A DNA stretch of 47,572 nt, taken from Stenotrophomonas beteli (GTDB taxonomy: Bacteria > Pseudomonadota > Gammaproteobacteria > Xanthomonadales > Xanthomonadaceae). Positions 31,126-39,773 of this stretch are shown in pieces; within the stretch, counting starts at the first letter, position 1; every line of letters begins with the position of its first letter. The DNA lies in NCBI RefSeq assembly GCF_001431665.1, contig NZ_LLXV01000043.1:1-47572 (forward strand), in the 5' to 3' direction. The translations under genes and the position numbers were made by a program. Under the pieces are notes generated by a model, which did not search any database, was not told the origin of the DNA, and saw only the letters and a program-made list of their open reading frames with translations.

Positions 31126-34100
31126 CGGGCACCCCCGTTGGCCGGAGCAGCGGCAGGGGCGGCAGGGGTGGCTGCCGGCGCCGGCGCGGCGGGCGTACCA
31201 CCCGCCACGCGCTCGGGCAGCTGCAGCCCGCGCTGCCAGTCACCGCCACCTTCAGCACCACCGCTGCCGGCCCGTCGCACGATGCGCATTTCCACCGTCA
31301 CTCCCACGCCATTGCCATTCCAGGTGATGCGGCTGGAGTCGTCCAGGCGCTCGTACTCACCTTCCGCCATCAGGCGGTTGAAGCCGTTGGCGCCTGGCGC
31401 ACTGAACACCTCCACCGTGCGGCCATCGCCGGTCACCGCAGTGATCTTCACGCCGGGCACCTGACCCGCGTTCGGGTACTGCATGGTGGTCCACTGCGGC
31501 GGCGTATTGCGGTAGCGCAGCACCTGGCCATCGATCTCGATGGTGTATTCCAGGGCGCCAGCCGCCGGTGCCGGCAGGATCTCGAAGATCGTGGTGTCCT
31601 GTGCTGCGCCGGCCGCGGAGCCGCTCACCCAATTGCCATAGTTGGCGACCAGCTCGGCCGACAGGTTCACGCCCTGCCCGGCCCAGCGACGGGTCTCCAG
31701 CAGCGGGCCGCGCTGGATCACCAGGGTACCCAGGGCTTCCTTGTTGAAGGCAGCAATGCTGCCGCTGGCACCGAAGATGCCGGCGATGTCGCTCGGCGCG
31801 GCGTCAACATCGGAGTTCAGGTTGAACGGATACTGCTGGCCGATGCGCGCCTTGAACGGGTCATAGACCTGCGCCTTCCAGGTCTTGTTGACCTCTTCCT
31901 CGGTCGACGGAATCAGCGCGCTGAAGGTCTGGGTCAGCGGGCGCAGCAGCAGCGGGCGCAGGGCCTCGCGCTGCTTCTCGTCCAGCCCGGTCAGCACCTG
32001 TTCGTCGACCAGTGCCAGGCCCACGCTCAGCTCGGAGCCTTCGTTGCTGAAGGTGTCCTGCATCAGCTTGCGGGTACCCACACCGATCTCGCCCTGGCTC
32101 TTGATCGCGTTCAGGCGGGCGCGCAGCTTGGCCAGCGTTTCAAAGTAGGCGGTCATCACCGCCGGCTGGTCGCCACGCTCGCTGGTCAGGCGGGCAATGC
32201 CCTCGAAGGCCTTGCCGATCGGCCCCACCGGCTGCGCCGCCGCTGTCGCCGCCGGATCCTTGCGCAGGATGGTGCGCTGGAACCAGGCCACGAAGCCCTT
32301 GCGCGCCTTGCTCGACCGCGCCAGCGCCTGCGGGTTGTCCCACACCGTCTCCTCGTTGATGCGCTCGAGCAGGATGCGCAGCGGCGAATTGCTGGCGTCG
32401 CCCAGCTTGTTGATGCGCGCCACCGCCTCATCGAAAGTGCTGAATTCGGCCACGCTCAGGCCCTGCACGAACTTGCTCCACTCGCGCGCGTAGTCGTTCT
32501 TGTACATGTTGACCAGCTCACGCGAGACGTGCTCCGGGCTGCCGGCCAGCGACAGGTCACTCTGCTCGGTGGTGCCCAGCACCCAGTCGGTGGTGCTCAG
32601 CTGGGTGTTGGCCGCCTCCTTGATCGCATCCTGTACGTAGTCTTCCCACGCCTTGCGCGAGAATGCACCGGAGATCGCGTAGTTGCCGTTGATCATCCGG
32701 CCATTGCGCTCGACACCGATCAGGTTGTCGACCGTGGTGGTGCCGAAACGTGCGCCGGCGCGCGCCTTGATCTGCGCATACACCCGCTCCATCGCCGGCT
32801 GGCCCTTCATCACCTGGCCCAGCGCCTGGCGCGTGTCGGAGACCAGGGTGACCTTGTTCTGCACCTGCGGCCAGCTCGGCGCGCCGGCCTGTGCCACGTA
32901 GAAGGTCATCAGCTTCTCGGCGGCACGCACCATTTCCTCGCGGCTCATCTGGCCACGGTTGGCTTCAAGCCAGGTGCGCCAGAACAGCGTCAGCTGCTGC
33001 GACAGGTGCGCGCCCTCCACATACTTGGGATTGCCCAGCATCAGGTAGGTCTTGAGCGCGTTATAGGCGTCGTTGGTGCTGGTCGGCGAGGCGTTCTGGT
33101 ACAGCACTTCACTTTCGGCCGCAGTGCTGTTGCCCTGGCCCAGCTTGTCACGCTCGGCGACCACCTGGCCCAGGTAGTTCTCCAGGTTGGCCACGGTCGG
33201 CGCCAGCATCACCTGCTGCATGCCGTGGTTGTATTCCCGCAGCAGCTTGTCGCGGATCGCCGAGCCCTGGTACAGGCCCAGACGGGTGGTGATGCCACCC
33301 TCCTTGCCGTAGCGGTCCAGCTGTTCCATGCGGTCCTGCAGCAGCAGCAACGCATCGATGCGCGACTTCAGGTCCATGCGGTCCTTCTGCACGCGTACCG
33401 CCTGGTCCAGATCCTTGGTGGCATTGGCCACCAGCTGCGCATTGGTCGTGTAGGACCACGTCCACAGGCCCAGCGCCAGCGCCAGCACGCCCACTGCGCC
33501 AAGGAACACGCCATAGCGCAGGCGGTTCTGGTGCGGGCTGGAGTACTGCCGCACCAGTTCCTTGTCGGCGAAGATCACCTTGCGGAACAGGTCCTTCAGG
33601 AAGAACGCGGTATGCCCGGTCGGCGCCTCGTCCACGTTCGAGCCGCGCTCCAGGTTGAACTGGCGGCCGACGCGCTCGGAGGCGTGATGCACCGAGCGCC
33701 CTTCCTGCAGCGCACTGGAGAAGTAGAAGCCGCGGAACACCGGCTTGAACTGGTATGGGTTGTCTTCGAACAGGGTGGCGATGAAGGTCCGCAGCGCCGG
33801 CTTGATGCCGACGAACTCCAGCGGCAGCGACAGCAGGCCCGGCGACACTTCGCGGCCGCGCTGCATCGCCATGTGGGTCAGGCTCATTTCCTTGATGCCT
33901 TCGGCCAGCTCATCGAAATGGCTGTCGAACGCGGCCAGCGCGTCACCCTGCTGCTGCACGTCGAACGGCAGCGTGGCACCCCACACATGCTCGCGCTCGC
34001 CCGGGTCGAGGTTGCGGAAGAATTCGCTGAAACCGGCGATCAGGTCAGCCTTGGTGAACAGCACATACACCGGCGCGAACACTTCCAGGCGCTCGGTGAT

Positions 34101-34832
34101 TTCCTGCACGCGCTGGCGCAGGTTCTTGGCCAGCTCGATGGCGAACTCCGGCTTGCTGCCGGACAGCTCGGCCAGGCTGGCGGCGATGATCACGCCATTG
34201 ATCGGTGCGCGCGGACGGTTCTTCTTCAGCAGGCCGAGGAAGGTCAGCCATTCCATGCGGTCCTCGACGCTGACCGAGTAACGGCCGGCGGTATCGAGCA
34301 CGATGCCATTGGTGGTGAAGTACCAGTCACAGTTGCGGGTGCCGCCGATGCCCTGCACCACGTTGCCGCGGTTGTCCTCGAACGGGAACTGCAGCCCGGA
34401 GTTGAGGATGGCCGTGCTCTTGCCGGCCGCGGGATTGCCGATGATCACGTACCACGGCAGCTCGTACAGCGCGGCGTTGCCCTTCAGCACGCCCATCCGC
34501 GAGGACTTGATCTGCTTGACCGCATCCATCATGCGGGTGCGCAGCGCCTCGGTGTCCGCGCGCTGCGCCGGCTGCGAGGAGGCCACCGCCTTGTCCGCCT
34601 CATCCTTGACCATCGCCTCCACGCGCTTGGCCGCGCGCCGCGCGAGGATCCGCTTGATGCCCCAGACCAGCAGCGCCAGCACCAGCAGGCCTGCCAGCAC
34701 GACGGCCACCCAGATGCCTATCTGCCGCGCTTCGGCTTCACCGTAGTGGGCCAGCGCAGCGGCGCCGACCAGGCCGATCACCATCCACAGACGGTAGTCG
34801 CGCAGGTAGTAGCTGAAATTGCTCAAACTCAT
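31122..34832 (-). CDS. tssM: T6SS inner-membrane protein TssM (IcmF)
   Basis: A 1236-residue protein spanning the inner membrane. Two TM helices lie at about 16-30 and 38-58, and a third at about 455-475 (VFLGAVGVLALALGLW). A cytosolic NTPase-like domain between them has a Walker A motif GNPAAGKS (132-139) and DTAGRYSV as Walker B region. The large periplasmic IcmF domain follows, ending in an Ala/Pro-rich tail. With TssL and TssJ it forms the trans-envelope channel. The intact Walker A suggests ATP/GTP binding is retained. The weak SD and 15-nt gap from the upstream gene suggest coupling within the operon. Confidence 0.95.
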   Translation of the reverse strand: MSLSNFSYYLRDYRLWMVIGLVGAAALAHYGEAEARQIGIWVAVVLAGLLVLALLVWGIKRILARRAAKRVEAMVKDEADKAVASSQPAQRADTEALRTRMMDAVKQIKSSRMGVLKGNAALYELPWYVIIGNPAAGKSTAILNSGLQFPFEDNRGNVVQGIGGTRNCDWYFTTNGIVLDTAGRYSVSVEDRMEWLTFLGLLKKNRPRAPINGVIIAASLAELSGSKPEFAIELAKNLRQRVQEITERLEVFAPVYVLFTKADLIAGFSEFFRNLDPGEREHVWGATLPFDVQQQGDALAAFDSHFDELAEGIKEMSLTHMAMQRGREVSPGLLSLPLEFVGIKPALRTFIATLFEDNPYQFKPVFRGFYFSSALQEGRSVHHASERVGRQFNLERGSNVDEAPTGHTAFFLKDLFRKVIFADKELVRQYSSPHQNRLRYGVFLGAVGVLALALGLWTWSYTTNAQLVANATKDLDQAVRVQKDRMDLKSRIDALLLLQDRMEQLDRYGKEGGITTRLGLYQGSAIRDKLLREYNHGMQQVMLAPTVANLENYLGQVVAERDKLGQGNSTAAESEVLYQNASPTSTNDAYNALKTYLMLGNPKYVEGAHLSQQLTLFWRTWLEANRGQMSREEMVRAAEKLMTFYVAQAGAPSWPQVQNKVTLVSDTRQALGQVMKGQPAMERVYAQIKARAGARFGTTTVDNLIGVERNGRMINGNYAISGAFSRKAWEDYVQDAIKEAANTQLSTTDWVLGTTEQSDLSLAGSPEHVSRELVNMYKNDYAREWSKFVQGLSVAEFSTFDEAVARINKLGDASNSPLRILLERINEETVWDNPQALARSSKARKGFVAWFQRTILRKDPAATAAAQPVGPIGKAFEGIARLTSERGDQPAVMTAYFETLAKLRARLNAIKSQGEIGVGTRKLMQDTFSNEGSELSVGLALVDEQVLTGLDEKQREALRPLLLRPLTQTFSALIPSTEEEVNKTWKAQVYDPFKARIGQQYPFNLNSDVDAAPSDIAGIFGASGSIAAFNKEALGTLVIQRGPLLETRRWAGQGVNLSAELVANYGNWVSGSAAGAAQDTTIFEILPAPAAGALEYTIEIDGQVLRYRNTPPQWTTMQYPNAGQVPGVKITAVTGDGRTVEVFSAPGANGFNRLMAEGEYERLDDSSRITWNGNGVGVTVEMRIVRRAGSGGAEGGGDWQRGLQLPERVAGGTPAAPAPAATPAAPAAAPANGGAR

Positions 34833-34847
34833 GCAGGGATCCAGGGG

Positions 34848-36281
34848 TCAGGAGGCCGACGGCGCATCGGCCGGCAGCGTCGGGGAAGGAAGAGGGTCGA
34901 CCAGGCCGAACAGGCGCTGCTGGTTGTCGGCAACGCCGAGCAGCAACACCGGTTCGGCCTGGCGTTGGAGTTGTGCATGGGCCAGCGCCAGCTGGGCGAT
35001 CGGCAGCACCGGCCCCAGCTCGCCGGCACTGATCGCCAGCGCCAGGCTCTGCGGACTGAAATCGAGGTCGGGCGCCAGCGTCGCGGCGATGGCAGCGGCA
35101 TCGACCATCAGGTCGCCGCGGTGATCGGCATCGTGCAGCACGAACTGCGCCTGCGCCTGCGCCTGGCCGAGGGATGCATGCCAGTGCGTGGCCAACGCCG
35201 CCAGCTGCCGGCGCTGCTCGGCCGGGCGCTGCGCTTCGATCTGTTCGGCACGCACCAGTTGCGGGCGCCACACGCGGCCCGCCCCGTCGTGCGCCAGCGC
35301 CCGGCTCGACAGCAGCACGCCGGCGGCGCCTTCACCCGGCACCCGGCCATCGGGATTCTGCGCGGTCGCCAGCACGCCCGAGGCCTGCCAGGCCGCGACG
35401 AGCGCGGAATCGATGAAGGATGTGGCCGCCAGCACCAGGTGCCAGCGCGGCTGCCCCGTCGACAGCGCATCGATCACCCGCTGCAGATGCGGCCAGACTT
35501 CGCGGGCGCCATCCAGCGTGGTGACGCGCACATCGAAGCGGCGCGCATCCAGGCCCGCCAGGCGCGCCTGCTCCAGCAGCCAGTCCTGTGCCCAGTGCCG
35601 CAGCGGATCGGACCAGCTGCCGGGCACCAGAAGCTCGATGCTGAGTACGTTCTCCACGCGCTGTTCGTCGCGACGACGCAGCCCAGCCACCACCACCTCC
35701 TCAGAGGCCACGATCTCCGGCAGCGCCGTGAACACGGTTTCCAGCAGCTCTTCCAGCACCGGGCGCAGCAGCGCCAGTGCGCGGCGTTCATGCGCCGCCG
35801 TGTCGATGCCATCCTGGCGCGCCTGCACGACCTCGAACTCGTCCAGGTCCTGGGCCGCGCTCATCCGCACCGGCAGGTTGTAGTTGTCACGGAAGCGCCC
35901 ATCCAGCGAAGGGCGCGGTGGCGCAGCAGCCGTCGCCAGCAGCGCCGGCGCATCCAGATCGACGCCCAACCGAAGGGTACCGGCAAGCAGCGCGACCGAA
36001 GGCGGCGCAGCGGACTGCGGATCGGCCGCCTCCTGCTTTGCAGCTCCCGCCTTGCCGTCATCAGACGTGGCCTTGTCCAGCGCCGATTCCGCGCCACGGC
36101 GCACCGCGCCGCGCAGCATGAAGCCGGCACCGCTCAGGCCAACCGGCAGCAGGCCCAGATAGGCCAGCATCTGCATGCCGGTCGGTACCGTGCCGCTGTT
36201 GCGCCAGTAAAGAATCGTTGCGCCCCAGGTGGCGATGAAGACCATCACCACCGACGCTGCCTTGCCCAGCCATCCCGCCAT
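34848..36281 (-). CDS. Unidentified T6SS-linked inner-membrane protein
   Basis: A 477-residue protein that I cannot assign to a named family. The N-terminus has two TM segments (ASVVMVFIATWGATILYW and MLAYLGLLPVGLSGAGFML), followed by RGAVRRG, so the remaining ~420 residues are probably cytosolic. That part is Ala/Leu-rich and contains segments such as LPEIVASEEVVVAGLRRR, LSIELLVPGSWSDPL, RWHLVLAATSFIDSALV and VLLSSRALAH. These recall a beta-ketoacyl-synthase-like fold, though no Cys-His-His set is clear. It lies between PAAR and tssM with small gaps, so it is part of the secretion operon, possibly a clade-specific accessory component. Confidence 0.6.
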   Translation of the reverse strand: MAGWLGKAASVVMVFIATWGATILYWRNSGTVPTGMQMLAYLGLLPVGLSGAGFMLRGAVRRGAESALDKATSDDGKAGAAKQEAADPQSAAPPSVALLAGTLRLGVDLDAPALLATAAAPPRPSLDGRFRDNYNLPVRMSAAQDLDEFEVVQARQDGIDTAAHERRALALLRPVLEELLETVFTALPEIVASEEVVVAGLRRRDEQRVENVLSIELLVPGSWSDPLRHWAQDWLLEQARLAGLDARRFDVRVTTLDGAREVWPHLQRVIDALSTGQPRWHLVLAATSFIDSALVAAWQASGVLATAQNPDGRVPGEGAAGVLLSSRALAHDGAGRVWRPQLVRAEQIEAQRPAEQRRQLAALATHWHASLGQAQAQAQFVLHDADHRGDLMVDAAAIAATLAPDLDFSPQSLALAISAGELGPVLPIAQLALAHAQLQRQAEPVLLLGVADNQQRLFGLVDPLPSPTLPADAPSAS

Positions 36282-36323
36282 CAGTTGCCGTGCTCCATGC
36301 GCTGTTCCCGTCGACCGCGTTGT

Positions 36324-36584
36324 TCAGCGCAGGCCGGTGGTGGCCTGTGAGGCCACCAATGTCGCCCCGCACGCGGTGCGGTCGCCATCGCGCGCCACCG
36401 GCTGACCGTCGATCACCACCGTGGCATCGCCACTGACGATCGTGGTCGCACCGTGCACGGCGCACACGGCACGGTCGCCCACCCGGGCCACCGGCTTGCC
36501 ATTGATGTCGGTCTGGCCGGTGCCTGCCACCACGCTGCCTCCGTGGCTGAGCTTGTCACCGACGACGATAAACGGTCGTGCCAT
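36324..36584 (-). CDS. PAAR-domain spike-tip protein
   Basis: An 86-residue single-domain PAAR protein. Repeats VVAGTGQTDINGKPVARVGD and VVIDGQPVARDGD carry the Pro-Ala-Ala-Arg-like beta turns. Zinc-ligand candidates are in CAVHG and ACGATL. It forms the sharp conical tip on VgrG. It has no N- or C-terminal extension, so it is a structural tip rather than a toxin fusion. It is the only PAAR gene in the window and may serve all three VgrGs. It lies 42 nt before the unidentified membrane protein gene. Confidence 0.93.
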   Translation of the reverse strand: MARPFIVVGDKLSHGGSVVAGTGQTDINGKPVARVGDRAVCAVHGATTIVSGDATVVIDGQPVARDGDRTACGATLVASQATTGLR

Positions 36585-36686
36585 CCATCATGCTCCTTGA
36601 TCCTGTGTGACCTGGCGCTCCATCGCCCCCTGTTCCCCGGCGACCGAGATCATCGCCGTAACCATACCAGCACCGCCCTGTGGTTA

Positions 36687-37589
36687 TCACCCCTGGCGTG
36701 ACAGTTCCTCACGCTTGGCAGCACGTGCCGCGCGGCATCGGGCCGTCATTTCCACGTGAACATAATCCTTGATGCTGCGCCAGTTGCCGCCCCAGTCCAG
36801 CCCCGCCTGTTCAGCCAGCTCGCCGTAGAGGAAGTAACCGCGCTTGGTCCATTCGTCGTTCATGTCCCACTGCAACTTGCCATCACGGATCGGCGCACTA
36901 TCCACGCCCAGCCCATACTGATGGCAGCTCTGCCAGGCGCCCGCCCGTGTCGCCTTGCCCCCGGCCATCAGCTCGGCCTGCCGCTGCGGGCTGCGATAGC
37001 CTTCGATCAGCACCATTTCATAGCCGTACTGGCGGCGCATCACCTCGTAGATGGCCAGAACGCGCTGCTGCAGATCGGCGTCGATCTGGTCCCACTTGCG
37101 ATCCGCCGTGACGATCTCAGGCCGCAGGCGACGCACCTCGGCGGTGGTGAACACTTCCGGCGGCGGCGGCGGCGGCGGGGTCAGCCGCTCACCCCGCAGC
37201 AACTGGGCCACCATCGAACTCGACTCCGCCAGATCATCGCCGCGAAAATCTTCGAGCACCACCGTCTGACGTGTGATCAATATCACAGTTGGAGGGATCA
37301 ACAGCGCTGCTGCCGCGATCGCGATAATCGGCCAATGGCGGCGAAGGGCACTTTGTGCGGCACCCGCTTCTTCACGAACCCCACTGCGCACCCGGGTCAC
37401 GCCGTGACCGACCTTATCCCCCACCCGGCCCGCACTGCGACGGAATGCACCCAACCGGCGCGCCAGCGCTGCGCGCAGCGATTCCACTGTCTCGGGAAAC
37501 AACAGCACCCAGCACACCACTGCCACAAGCGCGACAACAGCAATGGCAGCAACCACGATTGGCAACACCGGTCCTCCTTGACTCGTCAT
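36687..37589 (-). CDS. Membrane-anchored M15 peptidoglycan peptidase, TagX-like
   Basis: A 300-residue protein from ATG 37589. It has TM helices at about 8-30 and 87-105, separated by an Arg-rich loop. By the positive-inside rule the loop is cytosolic and the catalytic domain periplasmic. After a Pro run (139-144), the C-terminal domain has M15 motifs: EGYRSPQRQAEL, SCHQYGLGVD (His223, Asp230) and DYVHVE (His278). Acinetobacter TagX, an M15-type L,D-endopeptidase with a membrane anchor, opens peptidoglycan for T6SS assembly. The linkage to PAAR and tssM makes the same job likely here, rather than being a secreted toxin. Confidence 0.8.
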   Translation of the reverse strand: MTSQGGPVLPIVVAAIAVVALVAVVCWVLLFPETVESLRAALARRLGAFRRSAGRVGDKVGHGVTRVRSGVREEAGAAQSALRRHWPIIAIAAAALLIPPTVILITRQTVVLEDFRGDDLAESSSMVAQLLRGERLTPPPPPPPEVFTTAEVRRLRPEIVTADRKWDQIDADLQQRVLAIYEVMRRQYGYEMVLIEGYRSPQRQAELMAGGKATRAGAWQSCHQYGLGVDSAPIRDGKLQWDMNDEWTKRGYFLYGELAEQAGLDWGGNWRSIKDYVHVEMTARCRAARAAKREELSRQG

Positions 37590-37765
37590 CTGGTTGACGC
37601 CCCACTGCCTTTCACTAAGAATGCGCAAATTCGCTTCGGCAGATGCCGACTCAAACCAAGGGCTGGAAGCACTTGAATAATGGCGGAATCAACCGGCCCA
37701 GTCTGCTCTCAGGGGGAGCGCAGGCAAAGGGCCAGGCCCCGAATTCGGGCCGTATTCTGGCAGAC

Positions 37766-38542
37766 ATGGAGGGCCGGCAGGCAACCGCGTCGCCCCGTGC
37801 TGCGCGCGTATCGTCTGGTGGCAACCGTCGCCTCGGTCTATGGCTGGCCATCGCGGGGACCGTTGCGGTCATCGCCGGGCTGACCGTCTGGGGGATGTCC
37901 GGCAGCGATGACTATCGCGAGCCAGGCGAGTATTCCCTGGCCCCGGAAACGCCTCATGCCACCGGCCATCCGGATGTTCCGGCAGGCACGCCACGCGATG
38001 GCGCCGCGGTGATCGTCGATGCACCGGCCGCTGCGGGTGACCCGGCCTTGCCCGCGCCTGCACCGATGGACGATGCGGCTGTTGCAGCCGAAGCCGCCGC
38101 CGCGACGACCGCTGCCGGTGTCGCAGCGGCTGCTGCAACCCCAGCGGCCTCGCCACGTGGCGCGGCTGCGGCGTCCCGTAGCGGTAGCCGCAGCTCCGCT
38201 CCAGCGGCCGGCGGCAAGGGCAAGCAGGATGAAAACCTGCTCGGCACCCTGCTCGGCATCATCAAGGAAGAAGACAAGGCCAAGGGCAAGGCGAAGGCCA
38301 GCACCCAGCCGCAGAGCATGGATGACCTGATCGCGCAGATCGAGGCCGACCAGCGCAAGCGCACCGAGGACGAGCGTGCCGCCTTCGAACGCGTGGCCAG
38401 CAAGAAGTCCGCGTCGACCGAGTCGAACATCCAGGCCCAGCTGCGCGCCTGCCCCAGCCCAGCATCATTGAAGGGCGTGGATTGCCGCCGGCGGATCTGC
38501 GCCGCCGTGAGCGGCAAGGACCCGGCCTGCCCGGCGATGTGA
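37766..38542 (+). CDS. Single-pass membrane protein with Ala-rich linker, unknown
   Basis: A 258-residue protein if started at ATG 37766; ATG 37643 is possible and would add 41 unremarkable residues. A basic N-terminus precedes one TM helix (about 23-44), putting the rest in the periplasm. A long Ala/Pro/Thr-rich low-complexity linker (about 50-160) leads to a charged helix-rich region (LLGTLLGIIKEEDKAKGKAK, MDDLIAQIEADQRKRTEDE) and a compact four-cysteine end (LRACPSP, VDCRRRIC, DPACPAM). No named family is recognised. It is divergent from the TagX-like gene and followed by a GTAG palindrome. A role in T6SS or in envelope spanning is only inferred. Confidence 0.6.
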   Translation: MEGRQATASPRAARVSSGGNRRLGLWLAIAGTVAVIAGLTVWGMSGSDDYREPGEYSLAPETPHATGHPDVPAGTPRDGAAVIVDAPAAAGDPALPAPAPMDDAAVAAEAAAATTAAGVAAAAATPAASPRGAAAASRSGSRSSAPAAGGKGKQDENLLGTLLGIIKEEDKAKGKAKASTQPQSMDDLIAQIEADQRKRTEDERAAFERVASKKSASTESNIQAQLRACPSPASLKGVDCRRRICAAVSGKDPACPAM

Positions 38543-38551
38543 CGCGTCTTT

Positions 38552-38573
38552 GTAGAGTCGAGCCATGCTCGAC
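38552..38573. repeat. SMAG-type GTAG palindrome
   Basis: GTAG (38552-38555) is followed by GTCGAGC, a CAT loop and GCTCGAC, a 7-bp perfect stem. The GTAGAGTCGAGC pattern is characteristic of the S. maltophilia SMAG repeats. It sits 10 nt after the stop of the + strand membrane-protein gene and before the convergent immunity gene, so it may also help terminate transcription. Confidence 0.7.
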
Positions 38574-38636
38574 CCGGATCTCTCCGCAAGCGCTGACTGG
38601 TCGGCAAACAGGCCGGCAGCACTGCTTGGCCAGTGC

Positions 38637-39677
38637 CTACGTCGCCTGCTGAAGCTGCTGCCGCACCTCATCATTGCGAGCCATCGCTGCAGCTATCGAC
38701 TCTTTCCAGAAGCGCTCCATCTCATCTGCGCGCCCTCCCGCAGGATCGACCCGCCCGTACACCGCTGGCGCGCGAAGTGGCGGCACACCGGAACGCTCGG
38801 ATGTTCCGCGCCGGGTCACGGCCACTGGCCAGACCGGCTTGCGGCACAGCTTCATCGCCAGGAAGCGGAACAGTGCCCAGGGCAAGGTGAGCGGCAGCGC
38901 GATCCACATCAGCCCTGCGCCTGCGGAAGAGACATGGATGATGAACGCATTGCGGAAGCTCGGTGCTACCGAGGTGTATAGCTGCAACGGCGGGAACGGG
39001 AGCGCGGAACGCCCCTCTTCCATGAAGCGCCGGATCATTTCCCAGTGCGCGAGCACGACGGCGGGGTTGGAGCCGCAATCCGACCCGACTGCGAAGGTGT
39101 GGACCACCTGATCGCCGCGCATCACCAGGCCCCTGAGATCGTAGGTATAGTCCTCGCCGGGCCCCGCAGGCTTGTCCCTGCCGATGATGAAGTGGACATC
39201 CGACCACGGCAACGACACCACCTTGTTCCGCCCACCGGTGAAGACGTGCACCTGACGCGTGGTTCGATCAAAGCGGATGGGGTAGTACTGACAGCGGAAG
39301 ATGTCTCTTCCGAGAAGCATCTTGTAGGCAAAAGCGACGAAGCCGAGCATCAGAACACCCAGGACAGCGACGGTAATGGCCATCTCCGAGCTGACCGCCT
39401 TGCCTTCAGCCTGCATCGTCACCGTTGCATGCGCAATTGCCGAGACGAACAGCAGCGCCAAGCCAATAACGACAAAGCCCCACATCGCTGCCCATCCGCG
39501 ATAGAGAAAATGCCGGTCAACGTACTCGATGTAATCGTCATCGAGGTAGACAATGCCCTTATCCAGGGGCGCCAGCGTTGATGCATCAAAATTCCGGACA
39601 TCGGCAGCGACTTCGTAGTTGTCCAAACGACGGTTGTTGCGATAGCGCTGGGCGAGCCAGCCGGCGAACTGGCTCAT
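38637..39677 (-). CDS. Multi-pass membrane protein, DUF6708-like, probable immunity to VasX-like effector
   Basis: A 346-residue protein with GGAGG 7 nt before its ATG. Two TM helices near 60-80 and 98-120 are followed by a globular PH-like part (QYYPIRFDRTTRQVHVF, VPWSDV-type turn, FIIGRD, YDLRGLVMRGDQVVH). Another hydrophobic region lies near 250-285 (FIIHVSSAGAGLMWIALP). It is a close paralogue of 42201-43250 and a distant one of 39774-40715. From memory this resembles DUF6708 proteins encoded beside MIX/VasX-type T6SS toxins. An inner-membrane immunity protein is what a pore-forming effector would require. It lies farthest from the effector gene and may be an orphan or duplicate immunity copy. 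Confidence 0.7.
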   Translation of the reverse strand: MSQFAGWLAQRYRNNRRLDNYEVAADVRNFDASTLAPLDKGIVYLDDDYIEYVDRHFLYRGWAAMWGFVVIGLALLFVSAIAHATVTMQAEGKAVSSEMAITVAVLGVLMLGFVAFAYKMLLGRDIFRCQYYPIRFDRTTRQVHVFTGGRNKVVSLPWSDVHFIIGRDKPAGPGEDYTYDLRGLVMRGDQVVHTFAVGSDCGSNPAVVLAHWEMIRRFMEEGRSALPFPPLQLYTSVAPSFRNAFIIHVSSAGAGLMWIALPLTLPWALFRFLAMKLCRKPVWPVAVTRRGTSERSGVPPLRAPAVYGRVDPAGGRADEMERFWKESIAAAMARNDEVRQQLQQAT

Positions 39678-39773
39678 CGCCTATCCTCCCTGTGCATGAA
39701 AACGAAGTGGCAGCTGGACGGCATCCGCTGCCCCGCTCTGTGTTGATCGACCATCATCCCAACGAGCGCTCGA

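Noticed and set aside
32529..36350. Very long open frame on the + strand opposite tssM and its upstream gene
   Set aside because: Its translation is Gln/His/Arg/Ala-rich with no domain, and it mirrors GC-rich codon structure of genes with clear TssM motifs on the other strand.
36687..37589. Reading the membrane M15 peptidase as an injected toxin
   Set aside because: Two membrane helices, core-operon position and lack of an adjacent immunity gene favour a cell-wall-opening role, so TagX-like was preferred.
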